Shown here piece by piece: positions 51,849 to 60,638 of a stretch of 64,000 nt of DNA. The first letter of the stretch is position 1; every line of letters begins with the position of its first letter. Made by a program: the position numbers and the translations under genes. Source of the DNA: Roseburia zhanii. Lineage in GTDB: Bacteria; Bacillota; Clostridia; Lachnospirales; Lachnospiraceae. Under the pieces are notes generated by a model. It had not been told where the DNA came from. It saw only the letters and a list, made by a program, of their open reading frames with translations, and searched no databases. The stretch is from positions 141,829 to 205,828 of the forward strand of contig NZ_JACOPH010000005.1 of NCBI RefSeq assembly GCF_014287635.1, read 5' to 3'.

Positions 51849-52708
51849 CTTATTTCCTCCATTACATAAGCTGCTGTCGGGATTGCTAAAAATGCGGCAT
51901 AACCGATCAGTCCTGCCATACGATAGCCGTCCGATAAGTCTGCGATCTCTAATACCGGCAGATAACTGACAAATGCACCGCCTTTGATCATACAATACAC
52001 GATCAGTACGATATCTGCAAGCATAGCAAAAAGCAGACACTTCTCTTTGCCTCTCCACTTATAAATACAAAAAGAAGTTCTGCTTCCACTTCCATATCCG
52101 CGGCTTAACATCGCAGATGATGTGACCATGCCGCCTTCTAATGCCCATGAAGTGAGTGCTGATACTAACAGCATACCATCTTCTGTGCGTTCTTTTAAAG
52201 TTCCATTTTCTGCTGATTTTCCGATTCCTTTTCTCGCATCCGCAATCTTTTTTAAATGTCTGCCATATAGCGGAAGGAACCGTAAAACCATAGTAAGTAC
52301 CATGGATACGGCTGGCAGCAGCCTGCTAAAGCAGTATAGAAATTTATCACTCGTCATCGTGATCTGGTAAGATGCAAACCATGTCAACACTGTGACAAAC
52401 ATCGCTGCCATTGCCATTCCATAGCATAGTGCCTCTAAGGTATAATGCCTTCCTGCCATGTACGTAAATAATACATGGCTGCCGGAAGGATTAAATACCG
52501 GATTTAAGACGGATAGCAGCAGAAACACAAGCAGCATACCCGATAGAAATCTTCTTTTTTCTTTTGCCACTGTCATATAACAGCTGATAGAAAATATGAT
52601 CGAGCAGGCTAAAAATGCCGGATGCATAAATAACATTCCAGACAGGACTGTCCCAATATAAAATATCAGATGTATCACCGGATGATACTGCCAAAAAATA
52701 TGTTTCAT
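51821..52708 (-). CDS. ecfT: ECF transporter transmembrane protein EcfT (first copy)
   Basis: 295 residues with five or six membrane helices. It has the QYHPVIHLIFYIG start, TLEALCYGMAMAAMFVTVLTWF and SSAMLSRGYGSGSRTSFCIYKW, with the Arg-Gly coupling motif. It is a paralogue of the EcfT at 48649-49512. It follows the 1969-residue wall protein by 21 bases. Having two EcfT proteins with one fused ATPase suggests a transporter with a heterodimeric T subunit (inference). Confidence 0.85.
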   Translation of the reverse strand: MKHIFWQYHPVIHLIFYIGTVLSGMLFMHPAFLACSIIFSISCYMTVAKEKRRFLSGMLLVFLLLSVLNPVFNPSGSHVLFTYMAGRHYTLEALCYGMAMAAMFVTVLTWFASYQITMTSDKFLYCFSRLLPAVSMVLTMVLRFLPLYGRHLKKIADARKGIGKSAENGTLKERTEDGMLLVSALTSWALEGGMVTSSAMLSRGYGSGSRTSFCIYKWRGKEKCLLFAMLADIVLIVYCMIKGGAFVSYLPVLEIADLSDGYRMAGLIGYAAFLAIPTAAYVMEEIRWFILRYRM

Positions 52709-52729
52709 AACTGCTAATCTTTCTTTGTT

Positions 52730-55700
52730 TTATTTTGTGATCTTTGCTTTTTTATTTAAGCCTTTGTTCTTTAATAACTTCTTATAACCTGCCAGTTTCT
52801 TTGCCGGAACTTTTACTGCTGCATTGGCTTTGATTCCCTTGAATGCATTTTTACCGACTTTCTTTAATCCGGTAGAAGAAATGGTGATCTTCTTTAATTT
52901 CTTACAATTACGAAATGCCTCTGCACCGATCGTTTTTACATTCTTGCCGATCTTTACCGTTGTAAGTTTTGCTTTGCCTTTTAATGCCTTGTTTGCAACA
53001 GCAGTTATTTTATAAGTTGTCTTATGATAGGAAACCGTTGCCGGAATCGTCACCGACTTCGCAGATTTTGATGTAATCCCCACAAAGCTTACGGTATCTT
53101 TGCCGGTTACTTTATAGCGGTATCCTTTTACCTTAAATACAGTACCTTTTGCAAGTGCTGCTGTTATGTTATCTTTCAGTTCCGTATCCTGTGTCGTATC
53201 GTTTTGCTTCGTATCATCCTGTTTTGTATCAGTCTGATCTGTCTTAGGTATATCTGTCACGGTAGGATTCTGCTCTCTGAGCGTAACATCACTCATGTTA
53301 TAAAGGGAAGTATTTCCTGCTTTCATTCTTGCATATGCAGTTAATGCATAATATCCCTGCTCTGTTGCCATACCATCGACATTGCCTGATGCAGTATGCT
53401 TAAATCCGCCTTCTGCTGCTGCAAAGGAAACTAAGGAATGTAATACAGAGTTACCATTTTTTACAAATCTTGCATCTGTATCTGCATCAATACCAAGTGC
53501 ACTTAAAGCTGTAACCACCTGTGCTGCTGACTCGCAGGTAACTTCAGATGCTCCAACCGGTGCAAATCCTCCGTTTGCTGCCTGCATACCAGATAATGTA
53601 TCAAGTGCTGTATCAACTGCTGCTTTTACTTTTTCATTTGTCGTATAATATGGTGCTAACGCTGTGACAGCCATTGCTGTCATATCTGCATCTGCGGTAT
53701 CACCGCTGACTTTATATCCACCGTCTGCACACTTAGCACTTAAAATATAATCGATCAATGCTTCTCTTGTCACATTTCCGGATGGTGTATAAGCATGTGA
53801 ATCTAATGCGATCAATGCCCAGATTGGTCCATTGATCCCCTGTTTTTTCAGGTAATCCATATCGGATAAACCATTTAACAGATTATAACCGGCTACATTT
53901 GTTACATTATAGCCTGCGGCTGTCAGTCCAAGGATCACTCTTGAATTATCTGTTGATTTTGAACTGTGGAGCCGGCTTGCTGCATTGATATTAGCTTTGA
54001 CATAGTTATATACATTTGTATAGTAAGCTTCCGGTACGCTTCTGCCGCCTCGTGCAAGTGAAAGCACCATCCACTCTCCGCCAACAGATGATACTGCCGG
54101 TGCTGTTGTCTTAGCAAGATTCTCTAAATAATTTCCTGTTGCCTGATAAACTGCGGTAATATCGGTCGGTGTCGGTTTTAAATCTTCGTCCCCGTCATCA
54201 CCTTTTTCTGCTTCTTCTAATTTTGCATAATTTGTAACTAACGCTTTCTGTGTATCTGACAGATAATTGTAGATTGTTCTTGCTACGGTTACTGCTTCTG
54301 CTTTTGCATCTCCTGCCTGATCGATCGCATCAATGAAACTTTCTGCTTCTGCCACATAAGCAGCATCCGCATCTGCATCACCTGTGATATTTATGAAAAC
54401 AGAGATTGTATCTGTATCAAAACTTCCATCATACAATGCATATTTCGAATACAGACGGATCAGTGAACCATCTTTGATATTGATCTCCTGCATCGGACGA
54501 TACTTGATCTCCTCACCATCGACAAAGCATCTCATTTTTGCGGAATAATTTTCCATCAATGCTTCTAATGCGATCTTCGCAGTTCCTGCTTTTAAGGTAT
54601 ACGTATAATTTACGGTTTCTGTATCAAATTCAGGTGCTAGTGTTCCATAGTCTTCTAAGAAGGAAAGTCCTGTGATCTCTGCACTTGCCTTGGACCAGTC
54701 ATTTCCGATGTCTGCGCCCCACTGACAATTATACTGCCATTTGATCACATCACCATCTTCTACGGTAAACTTACTTGCTCCCTGATCCATAAACCAGTTA
54801 TTAAAGCTTATCATCCAGCCGGATTTTTCTCCCGCATCAAATTCTCCTAAGGATTCATAATAAACATCGTCAATCGTAAAGTTCTTAATTGCTTTTAAGT
54901 AGAATCCATCTTCTACCGCACCTGTATATTCACTGTCGATATTCAATGCATTTAACAGACGAAGGGTTACCTGTGGAATATTTTCTCCCTGTTTAAATGG
55001 TACTTTGACAGATTTGATAAACGTACCTAATGGATTGCGGTAAATCTCTTCCATACTAGCGTTATCCTCTCGGATGCCGTTATCTGCAAAACTGATATTG
55101 ACATAGCCTGCAGTTTCAGCTTCTGTGATATCTGTAAATGTCAGATCACTTGTATCGATGCAGCCTGTCTTTTCTTTATTTTCATTTAATTCTACTACTG
55201 CAATATAAGGTTCTGCCTCACCACTCTGTGCGATGATACGGAACATTTTCTTCTCCGGAACTTCATCAAAGGTAAGTTTGGTTCCATAATAATCATCAAT
55301 ATAAACATTCGTTCCTTCCGGAACATCTACATTGACTGTGATCTTCTCACCTTTATCATAAGATGCGCTAAATACCTGATCTTTTGTTTTCTGTACTTCT
55401 GCACCGTTTACCTGAATGGATGCCGGTGCTTCTGTTTTTCCTACTGCTGCTTTGGCCTGATCGCTGGTTCTGCATACAGTTGCAACTTCGGTAGATTTTT
55501 CCCCGATCGCTCCTGCATAGATGTTAGAAGCGGTTGTAACTTTAATATAAGAGATCTCATCTAATTCTACAGGCATTCCATTTTCATCAACTGCCCAGTC
55601 AAGATCAAATGCATCTCCAAGAGAACCATGTTCCCCGGTATATGGGTTGGCTGCTGTACCGTCTTTCTGGTTATATGGTACTTTGTTGACATCGACATAA

Positions 55701-58639
55701 CCAAATGCCGGATATAATGCAGATGCACTGCCGTATGCATCTTTACCTGTACTTCCTAAGCACAGACCACTGACGGTCATTGTACTCTGGTTTTCTTCAT
55801 TCCAGCTAAAGAATGGATAATTTTTCGCAAGCGGATAATTGTAATTTATGCCTGACCTTCCATCACTGGCTGTCCATGAAGAAGCCCCTGTACCGGTCTT
55901 TGTATAAGTCATGGAATAATTCCAGTCGGCTGCATCGGTATAATGCATGGAACCAGCTAAGGCATACCATTTTTTACCATCTTTGGAGACTAAGACATTT
56001 CCCGGTTCACTTGCTCCTGCTCCACCAAAAGAGTTTCCATAAACAGTAAAGTCAATACCATATGGGTTTTTGTCATCATTTTTGATCGGTGTATCATACT
56101 GATAAACGATATAACCGCCAAAGTTACCAAGTGAAACAATCGTTGGATTTTTAACGATCGTACGCTCCGGTTCATTTCCGTAATTGCCTAAATTTGTATA
56201 CTGGGAACCAAGACACAGATACTCGGTGATACGGTCTGGCATAATATCCTTTGTTCCTAGTTCTTTTAATGTAAACGTATAGGCACTGACACCTGTTTCT
56301 TCCGGGTTCTCCTCACTGACGGTTTCTAAATTGATCGTAACTGTAGAACCGCTTACTTCTTTTGTATAGACATTATTTCCGCTTTCATCCTGTTTCTCTG
56401 CGGTCAGTTTATTATCTGCGCTGACGCTTCCATAATATACATTGATACCTGCCGGTACGGTAAAAGTCATGGTATCGGATGTCTGTCCGCTTGGAAGGAT
56501 CACTTTGTTGGAATATACATCCGGATCAAATCCCGGTTTATAAAATTCGCCGGCTGCAAATTCTGCGGAAAGGATCTGTGCATCGATCCCTAATGGTGAT
56601 ATGGTTTCTGCTGTGACCGTATACGTCGTTTCCGGTGTTTCAAATGGATCTTCACCTGCTGCTTTCTTTGCAACATATGTTTTTTCAGAAACAACTTCAA
56701 TCGTAAATACGGTTTCACCATCTTCATCTAACTGCAATGGTGTGGTTGCCCAGTTATGTACAAGATCTACCGGATTTTCTCCATTCGTGAGTACCCTTGC
56801 AAACTGGTTCGTATTCAGAAATGTTCCCATGAATGTGATCGTGCTGGTACGTTTTCCGTATAAATAGGTCTTATAATTATTTCTACTCGTGGTAAATCCA
56901 GACCATTTATAAAAAGAGCCATCTTCTTCTAATGCAAATAGAGTACCCTCTTTTGCATTGTTATAGGTCGGATATGTGATTGCTGTTGTCCCATTTGGAT
57001 ATACTGACAGAGCTCTAAACGTATTTGTCGTATAATATGGTCTTGTGACATTGAATGTATAAGTTGTCACATTTGTTTCATCTGCTTTATCAGAAACTGC
57101 GATCGTGATTTTATTTGGACCTGTCATATAAGCATTGCTGATATTGACTTTCTTTCCATTGACAAGTTCCATGGTCTGATAATCGCCGCCGCTAACCTGA
57201 TATGATAATACTGCTTTGACATTTGTATCATCAAATGTTGGTATAAAATACAGATTGGTCGTACTGATATTATTTTCTTTGATCTGCATATCATACTCTA
57301 ACTTCGCTGAATGGAATGCAGATACCTTAGAAAACCATTCATCCCCTTCAAAAACATTATAATTTTCAAAAGAGATCTCATCTAAATATGCTTTGCCTTC
57401 TTTTTTTACCTGAACATACAGACCTCCGGCAAGCGGATTTTCTTCTGTAGACAAAGAAGACTCTGCCTTGATATAGACACTTCCCTCTTTTTTAGCCGTT
57501 AAAACCCCCTTGTCATCAATAGAAGCAATCTCATCATCAGAACTTGTCCATGTAAAAGTTTCATCTGTTCCTGTGCTTTCTGCAACCATCTGATATGTGG
57601 TTTCTTTTCCATCTTTTAAGATCACTGAATCACTATCTGTATCTTTGATGGAAACAGCAACACCACTAACCGTAATGGAAAATTCACAGCTAAGTTCCGG
57701 TGCACTTTTATAAGCTGCTGTCACCTTCGTTGTTCCAAGCTTCTTAGGTGTTACCTTGATACCTGTTCCGTTTCCGGATGCAATATCTGCAATAGACGGA
57801 TCTTCTAATGTATAGTTAAAACTGCTTCCATACCAGCAGTTAAATACCTCATTGACTGCTACCGGATTTCTAAGATCTGCATTTTCAGCTAATGCAACGA
57901 TAAAATTATCTGTTGTGGCTGCCGGTTTTTCAGGATAAATTGTCAGATTCAGACTAACAATGTATTCACTTCCATATTTACCATAGATATTGACATTATA
58001 TAATGTATCTTCCGGCCGTCTGATCGTAACCTCTCCATCTTCCGTTATCGTTACAGCTGCCTTTGCTGCCACAGATGCAGATCCGGATAACTCATAAGTC
58101 AGCTTCTGATCGATCTGTGGCTCGAAGTTCATCGGAAGTGAAAATGTATCTTCTTCCTTACTGCAAACATAGATATAATCAGACTTATTTGCATACAGAC
58201 CATCCACTTTTGATACATCCACAGATGGCTTCACACCATAACAGATCAGTGTCATAACCGGTGAATCTGCTTTTCCGTCATTGGCTGCGATCGTATATAC
58301 CCATTTTCCCGGTTCTTTAATCTCAACCCGAAAGCTTTCACTATCAGATGTTACTACTTCACCATCTTTTTTGACGGTATAAGTCAGTGTATCTCCATCT
58401 TCATCTGTAAAATAATCAGATGGTTTAAAATACAAATAAGAGGAACTTCCGGTTCCATAATTTGCCTTCATAAAGATCTTCTCTGCTTCGCCTTTTAAGG
58501 CTGGTGCATGATTTTCCGCAGTTTCTTCATTTGAAGATGCATCTTCTGCTGCGTCTGCTGTTACCGGAACGGTTGTCCCAGCTAAAAGCAATGCCAGTAA
58601 AAAGGCTATGATCCTTTTACTTATCTTTCCTTTTTTCAT
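52730..58639 (-). CDS. Large wall-associated protein with DUF4430 and alpha/alpha-toroid domains (putative intrinsic factor-like corrinoid capture protein)
   Basis: 1969 residues. Signal peptide 1-31 (IIAFLLALLLAGTTVPVTADA). Then Ig/cadherin-like and Big_2-like domains (about 45-420), cadherin-like beta sandwich segments (430-850), and a region with GDAFDLDWAVDENGMPVELD and GEKSTEVATVC near 1016-1050. A DUF4430 domain follows (about 1170-1290; SGWMISFNNWFMDQGASKF, WQYNCQWGADIG), then another beta sandwich and a YLSDTQKALV spacer near 1460. An alpha/alpha-toroid region spans about 1520-1780 (CADGGYKVSGDTADADMTAMAVTALA, QAANGGFAPVGASEVTCESAAQVVTALSALG), and an LRR_5 tail starts at about 1830. 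DUF4430 is the transcobalamin C-terminal-like domain, and transcobalamin also has an alpha/alpha barrel. The gene sits between a cobalamin riboswitch unit and EcfT. Confidence 0.85.
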   Translation of the reverse strand: MKKGKISKRIIAFLLALLLAGTTVPVTADAAEDASSNEETAENHAPALKGEAEKIFMKANYGTGSSSYLYFKPSDYFTDEDGDTLTYTVKKDGEVVTSDSESFRVEIKEPGKWVYTIAANDGKADSPVMTLICYGVKPSVDVSKVDGLYANKSDYIYVCSKEEDTFSLPMNFEPQIDQKLTYELSGSASVAAKAAVTITEDGEVTIRRPEDTLYNVNIYGKYGSEYIVSLNLTIYPEKPAATTDNFIVALAENADLRNPVAVNEVFNCWYGSSFNYTLEDPSIADIASGNGTGIKVTPKKLGTTKVTAAYKSAPELSCEFSITVSGVAVSIKDTDSDSVILKDGKETTYQMVAESTGTDETFTWTSSDDEIASIDDKGVLTAKKEGSVYIKAESSLSTEENPLAGGLYVQVKKEGKAYLDEISFENYNVFEGDEWFSKVSAFHSAKLEYDMQIKENNISTTNLYFIPTFDDTNVKAVLSYQVSGGDYQTMELVNGKKVNISNAYMTGPNKITIAVSDKADETNVTTYTFNVTRPYYTTNTFRALSVYPNGTTAITYPTYNNAKEGTLFALEEDGSFYKWSGFTTSRNNYKTYLYGKRTSTITFMGTFLNTNQFARVLTNGENPVDLVHNWATTPLQLDEDGETVFTIEVVSEKTYVAKKAAGEDPFETPETTYTVTAETISPLGIDAQILSAEFAAGEFYKPGFDPDVYSNKVILPSGQTSDTMTFTVPAGINVYYGSVSADNKLTAEKQDESGNNVYTKEVSGSTVTINLETVSEENPEETGVSAYTFTLKELGTKDIMPDRITEYLCLGSQYTNLGNYGNEPERTIVKNPTIVSLGNFGGYIVYQYDTPIKNDDKNPYGIDFTVYGNSFGGAGASEPGNVLVSKDGKKWYALAGSMHYTDAADWNYSMTYTKTGTGASSWTASDGRSGINYNYPLAKNYPFFSWNEENQSTMTVSGLCLGSTGKDAYGSASALYPAFGYVDVNKVPYNQKDGTAANPYTGEHGSLGDAFDLDWAVDENGMPVELDEISYIKVTTASNIYAGAIGEKSTEVATVCRTSDQAKAAVGKTEAPASIQVNGAEVQKTKDQVFSASYDKGEKITVNVDVPEGTNVYIDDYYGTKLTFDEVPEKKMFRIIAQSGEAEPYIAVVELNENKEKTGCIDTSDLTFTDITEAETAGYVNISFADNGIREDNASMEEIYRNPLGTFIKSVKVPFKQGENIPQVTLRLLNALNIDSEYTGAVEDGFYLKAIKNFTIDDVYYESLGEFDAGEKSGWMISFNNWFMDQGASKFTVEDGDVIKWQYNCQWGADIGNDWSKASAEITGLSFLEDYGTLAPEFDTETVNYTYTLKAGTAKIALEALMENYSAKMRCFVDGEEIKYRPMQEINIKDGSLIRLYSKYALYDGSFDTDTISVFINITGDADADAAYVAEAESFIDAIDQAGDAKAEAVTVARTIYNYLSDTQKALVTNYAKLEEAEKGDDGDEDLKPTPTDITAVYQATGNYLENLAKTTAPAVSSVGGEWMVLSLARGGRSVPEAYYTNVYNYVKANINAASRLHSSKSTDNSRVILGLTAAGYNVTNVAGYNLLNGLSDMDYLKKQGINGPIWALIALDSHAYTPSGNVTREALIDYILSAKCADGGYKVSGDTADADMTAMAVTALAPYYTTNEKVKAAVDTALDTLSGMQAANGGFAPVGASEVTCESAAQVVTALSALGIDADTDARFVKNGNSVLHSLVSFAAAEGGFKHTASGNVDGMATEQGYYALTAYARMKAGNTSLYNMSDVTLREQNPTVTDIPKTDQTDTKQDDTKQNDTTQDTELKDNITAALAKGTVFKVKGYRYKVTGKDTVSFVGITSKSAKSVTIPATVSYHKTTYKITAVANKALKGKAKLTTVKIGKNVKTIGAEAFRNCKKLKKITISSTGLKKVGKNAFKGIKANAAVKVPAKKLAGYKKLLKNKGLNKKAKITK

Positions 58640-58667
58640 TTCTTTTCCTTTCTTTTTCTAATTTCGC

Positions 58668-58797
58668 AATTATTCAAAACCCCACCCATATATGGGGCGG
58701 CAGCTCTATTCGAGCCACCTTACGAATCATAAAAACTGCTACTTACATGCAAGCATGAAGTATCAATTTTTGTGATTCTAAAGGGTTCTGAATAGTT
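58668..58797 (-). repeat. Structured intergenic element C
   Basis: Outer arms AATTATTCAAAACCC and GGGTTCTGAATAGTT (58668-58682 and 58783-58797) enclose a long hairpin (about 58724-58778: GAATCATAAAAACTGC..ACATGC paired with GCATG..TTTTTGTGATTC) and a short CCCC/GGGG stem. It fills the spacer between the two DUF4430 genes. It lacks the GGAGCAAT core of elements A and B, so it is either a different type or a short derivative. Confidence 0.5.
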
Positions 58798-58805
58798 ACA
58801 AGATG

Positions 58806-60251
58806 TCAATATGTTCCTCCCCCGACATCTGCCCCTAGTCCGTTACAGGTATAGCAGAAAACGATCTCATCATTTTCCTTTACCTTATAACTCGAACAGC
58901 CATAATTCGGAAACCAGCCATTCACTTTATACATCCAGCCGGATTCACTTCCACAGTCAAACTCATAAAGCTGATGGATTCCTTCCACATAGTAACTTTC
59001 ATAAATAGGCGTATACGAATACTCCAACTGGATATCCGCTAAATCACAGGCTCGCTTTAACACATCAAATACAGAGTCACCGTCTTTCATCTCCACTTTT
59101 GAAACCGCTAAGACCGTGCCATCCGCCGGAACATATCCTTCTTTCCCGGCAGTAAGTGCTTTCATATTGTTTAAGATCGTATCACAGCGGATCTCGATCG
59201 TACAATAAGTCTTTGCCTCCTGTTCTTCCGTTGGCGTTGGTGCCGGCGGTGTCGTACTTTCAGTTTCTTCCGGTGTATCCGGCTTCTGCGGCTTTTGAGA
59301 CTCCTGTGTTTTTTTTTGCTGCTTCGTATCTTCCTGTGACGTTGTTCCTGCCTGTTTTGTTTCGGATTCCTTTTCCTCTGTTTCTGTTTGTGCTTTTGTT
59401 TTAGTTTCTGTATCCAAATCTGTGGTCTTTGTCTTTCTTTTTATAGAAAAATCAGACGCAGACTTCTTTTCCCTGGTTTCGGTTTCCTCAGATGCTTCTT
59501 CCTCGTTTTGCTCAGAGGTATTATCTGCTAAGATTTTCGCCTGCTGTGCTTTGACTTTATCATTTTCCCGTTTCTGCTTTACCATATCGATATCTTCTTT
59601 TGAAAAGCAGAATCCATCTCCTGTAAGCAAAAGCAGTCTTCCCATTTCAAAATCATTTAAAGCAACTGCCTGCATACGGATAACTTCCGTTTCCTGACTT
59701 TTATCCGATTTTTGTATCACAGATAACTGTTCCCCTGCTGCAACCGTATATTCTTCCTGCAAGCCATCCACTGAAACTTTTCCATAATATACGCAGATAC
59801 TCAAAGAGCCTTTCTGTACAGACGCTGACCATACAGCTTCTTTTGCATGAACTATAGCTTTTTGGAGTATTACATCCACTCCCTGCCCGCTTGTCCTGTC
59901 ATCTGCAAATACTTCTCCGCCTGTGATCTGAAAAACTGCGGGTTCTTCTTTCTTTACAGCAAGTGAAGTGTCATTTGCCAGCCATAAAAAGGGCTGCCCA
60001 TCTTTTGAGATCTCTGCTGTTGATGTACTATTCGTGGAAAGTATATCCTGCTTTTGTATGTCATTATCCTGTTTAATCTGATAGGCAAGTCCTTTCCGCT
60101 CTACGGTGACAATTCCCGTTTTCTGACTGACCACAAACGACTCATTTTTATGAAACCAGCCTTTGATATATCCAGTTGCGAAAATACCGCCTAATATGAT
60201 CAATGCTATTATGAGAAGCATTCCCAAATTTTGCAGTTTTCTTTTCTTCAT
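58806..60251 (-). CDS. Membrane-anchored FecR-like / DUF4430 protein
   Basis: 481 residues from MKKRKLQNLG, chosen for GGAGGAAGT upstream. One N-terminal membrane helix (about 10-31) is followed by an outside FecR-like beta domain (about 40-190: FQITGGEVFADDRTSGQGVDVI, SICVYYGKVSVDGLQEEYTVAAGEQL), then a roughly 150-residue Lys/Glu/Thr-rich spacer (TETKTKAQTETEEKESE type). The C-terminal DUF4430 domain (about 370-481) has YEFDCGSESGWMYKVNGWFPNYG, YKVKENDEIVFCYTCNGLGADVG. The long spacer would lift the domain through the wall. First gene after cobalamin riboswitch 2, so a corrinoid-binding role is likely. The FecR plus DUF4430 combination is notable. Confidence 0.82.
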   Translation of the reverse strand: MKKRKLQNLGMLLIIALIILGGIFATGYIKGWFHKNESFVVSQKTGIVTVERKGLAYQIKQDNDIQKQDILSTNSTSTAEISKDGQPFLWLANDTSLAVKKEEPAVFQITGGEVFADDRTSGQGVDVILQKAIVHAKEAVWSASVQKGSLSICVYYGKVSVDGLQEEYTVAAGEQLSVIQKSDKSQETEVIRMQAVALNDFEMGRLLLLTGDGFCFSKEDIDMVKQKRENDKVKAQQAKILADNTSEQNEEEASEETETREKKSASDFSIKRKTKTTDLDTETKTKAQTETEEKESETKQAGTTSQEDTKQQKKTQESQKPQKPDTPEETESTTPPAPTPTEEQEAKTYCTIEIRCDTILNNMKALTAGKEGYVPADGTVLAVSKVEMKDGDSVFDVLKRACDLADIQLEYSYTPIYESYYVEGIHQLYEFDCGSESGWMYKVNGWFPNYGCSSYKVKENDEIVFCYTCNGLGADVGGGTY

Positions 60252-60317
60252 ACTTCCTCCGTTCCTTTTCTGTAAGTGATTATCCCTCCGTTTCTTTGGA
60301 AACATCAGTAAAACCGT

Positions 60318-60365
60318 ATTCCATGAAGCAGAAAAATCCCCAGTATGATACTCTGGAGATTTTTG
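60318..60365 (-). terminator. Terminator-like platform of cobalamin riboswitch 2
   Basis: On the minus strand CCAG-A-GTAT and ATACTGG pair and are followed by GGATTTTTC. It lies between the aptamer and the FecR/DUF4430 gene start, about 70 bases upstream of that start, consistent with transcriptional control. Confidence 0.55.
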
Positions 60366-60417
60366 CACACAAAAAACAAAAATATTACCCCTGAAATATT
60401 TCCTGATTTTCAGATTA

Positions 60418-60590
60418 GAGAAAATATCCTGGCTCAGAAATGGCTTTCTTAGATGATCCTTCCCATATTCCTCATACAGTGAATCATCTGCCTTTTTATA
60501 TTTCTTACAGTAGCAAGGGTGCTGCTACGGATTCTAACCGTATTCCTTCCTTCTAACCTGCTTTCCTTTTTAGTTGTTGTGCCATGTATA
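60418..60590 (-). ncRNA. Cobalamin riboswitch 2 (upstream of DUF4430/ECF operon)
   Basis: On the minus strand the aptamer blocks occur in order: GGAATACGGTTAGAATCCG, TAGCAGCACCCTTGCTACTG followed by TAAG, GATGATTCACTGT, GGGAAGGATCATC, and AAGCCATTTCTGAGCCAGGA. The GGT..AATCCGTAGCAGC..GCTACTGTAA block is the hallmark of cobalamin riboswitches. The last block is more divergent than in riboswitch 1. It is preceded by a consensus promoter and followed by a terminator-like hairpin, and accounts for most of the 60252-60638 gap. Confidence 0.9.
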
Positions 60591-60600
60591 TAGCAATAAA

Positions 60601-60629
60601 ATTTTAGTGATTGTGCGGGGATATGTCAA
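60601..60629 (-). promoter_or_regulatory. Promoter of the DUF4430/ECF operon
   Basis: On the minus strand a perfect TTGACA (60624-60629) and TAAAAT (60601-60606) are 17 bases apart, directly upstream of cobalamin riboswitch 2. Confidence 0.7.
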
Positions 60630-60638
60630 GAAAGAAAT

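Noticed and set aside
51848-52058. N-terminal extension of the fused ECF ATPase
   Set aside because: It would overlap EcfT by over 200 bases and adds a non-homologous Arg/Cys-rich segment; GGAGG marks the ATG at 51848.
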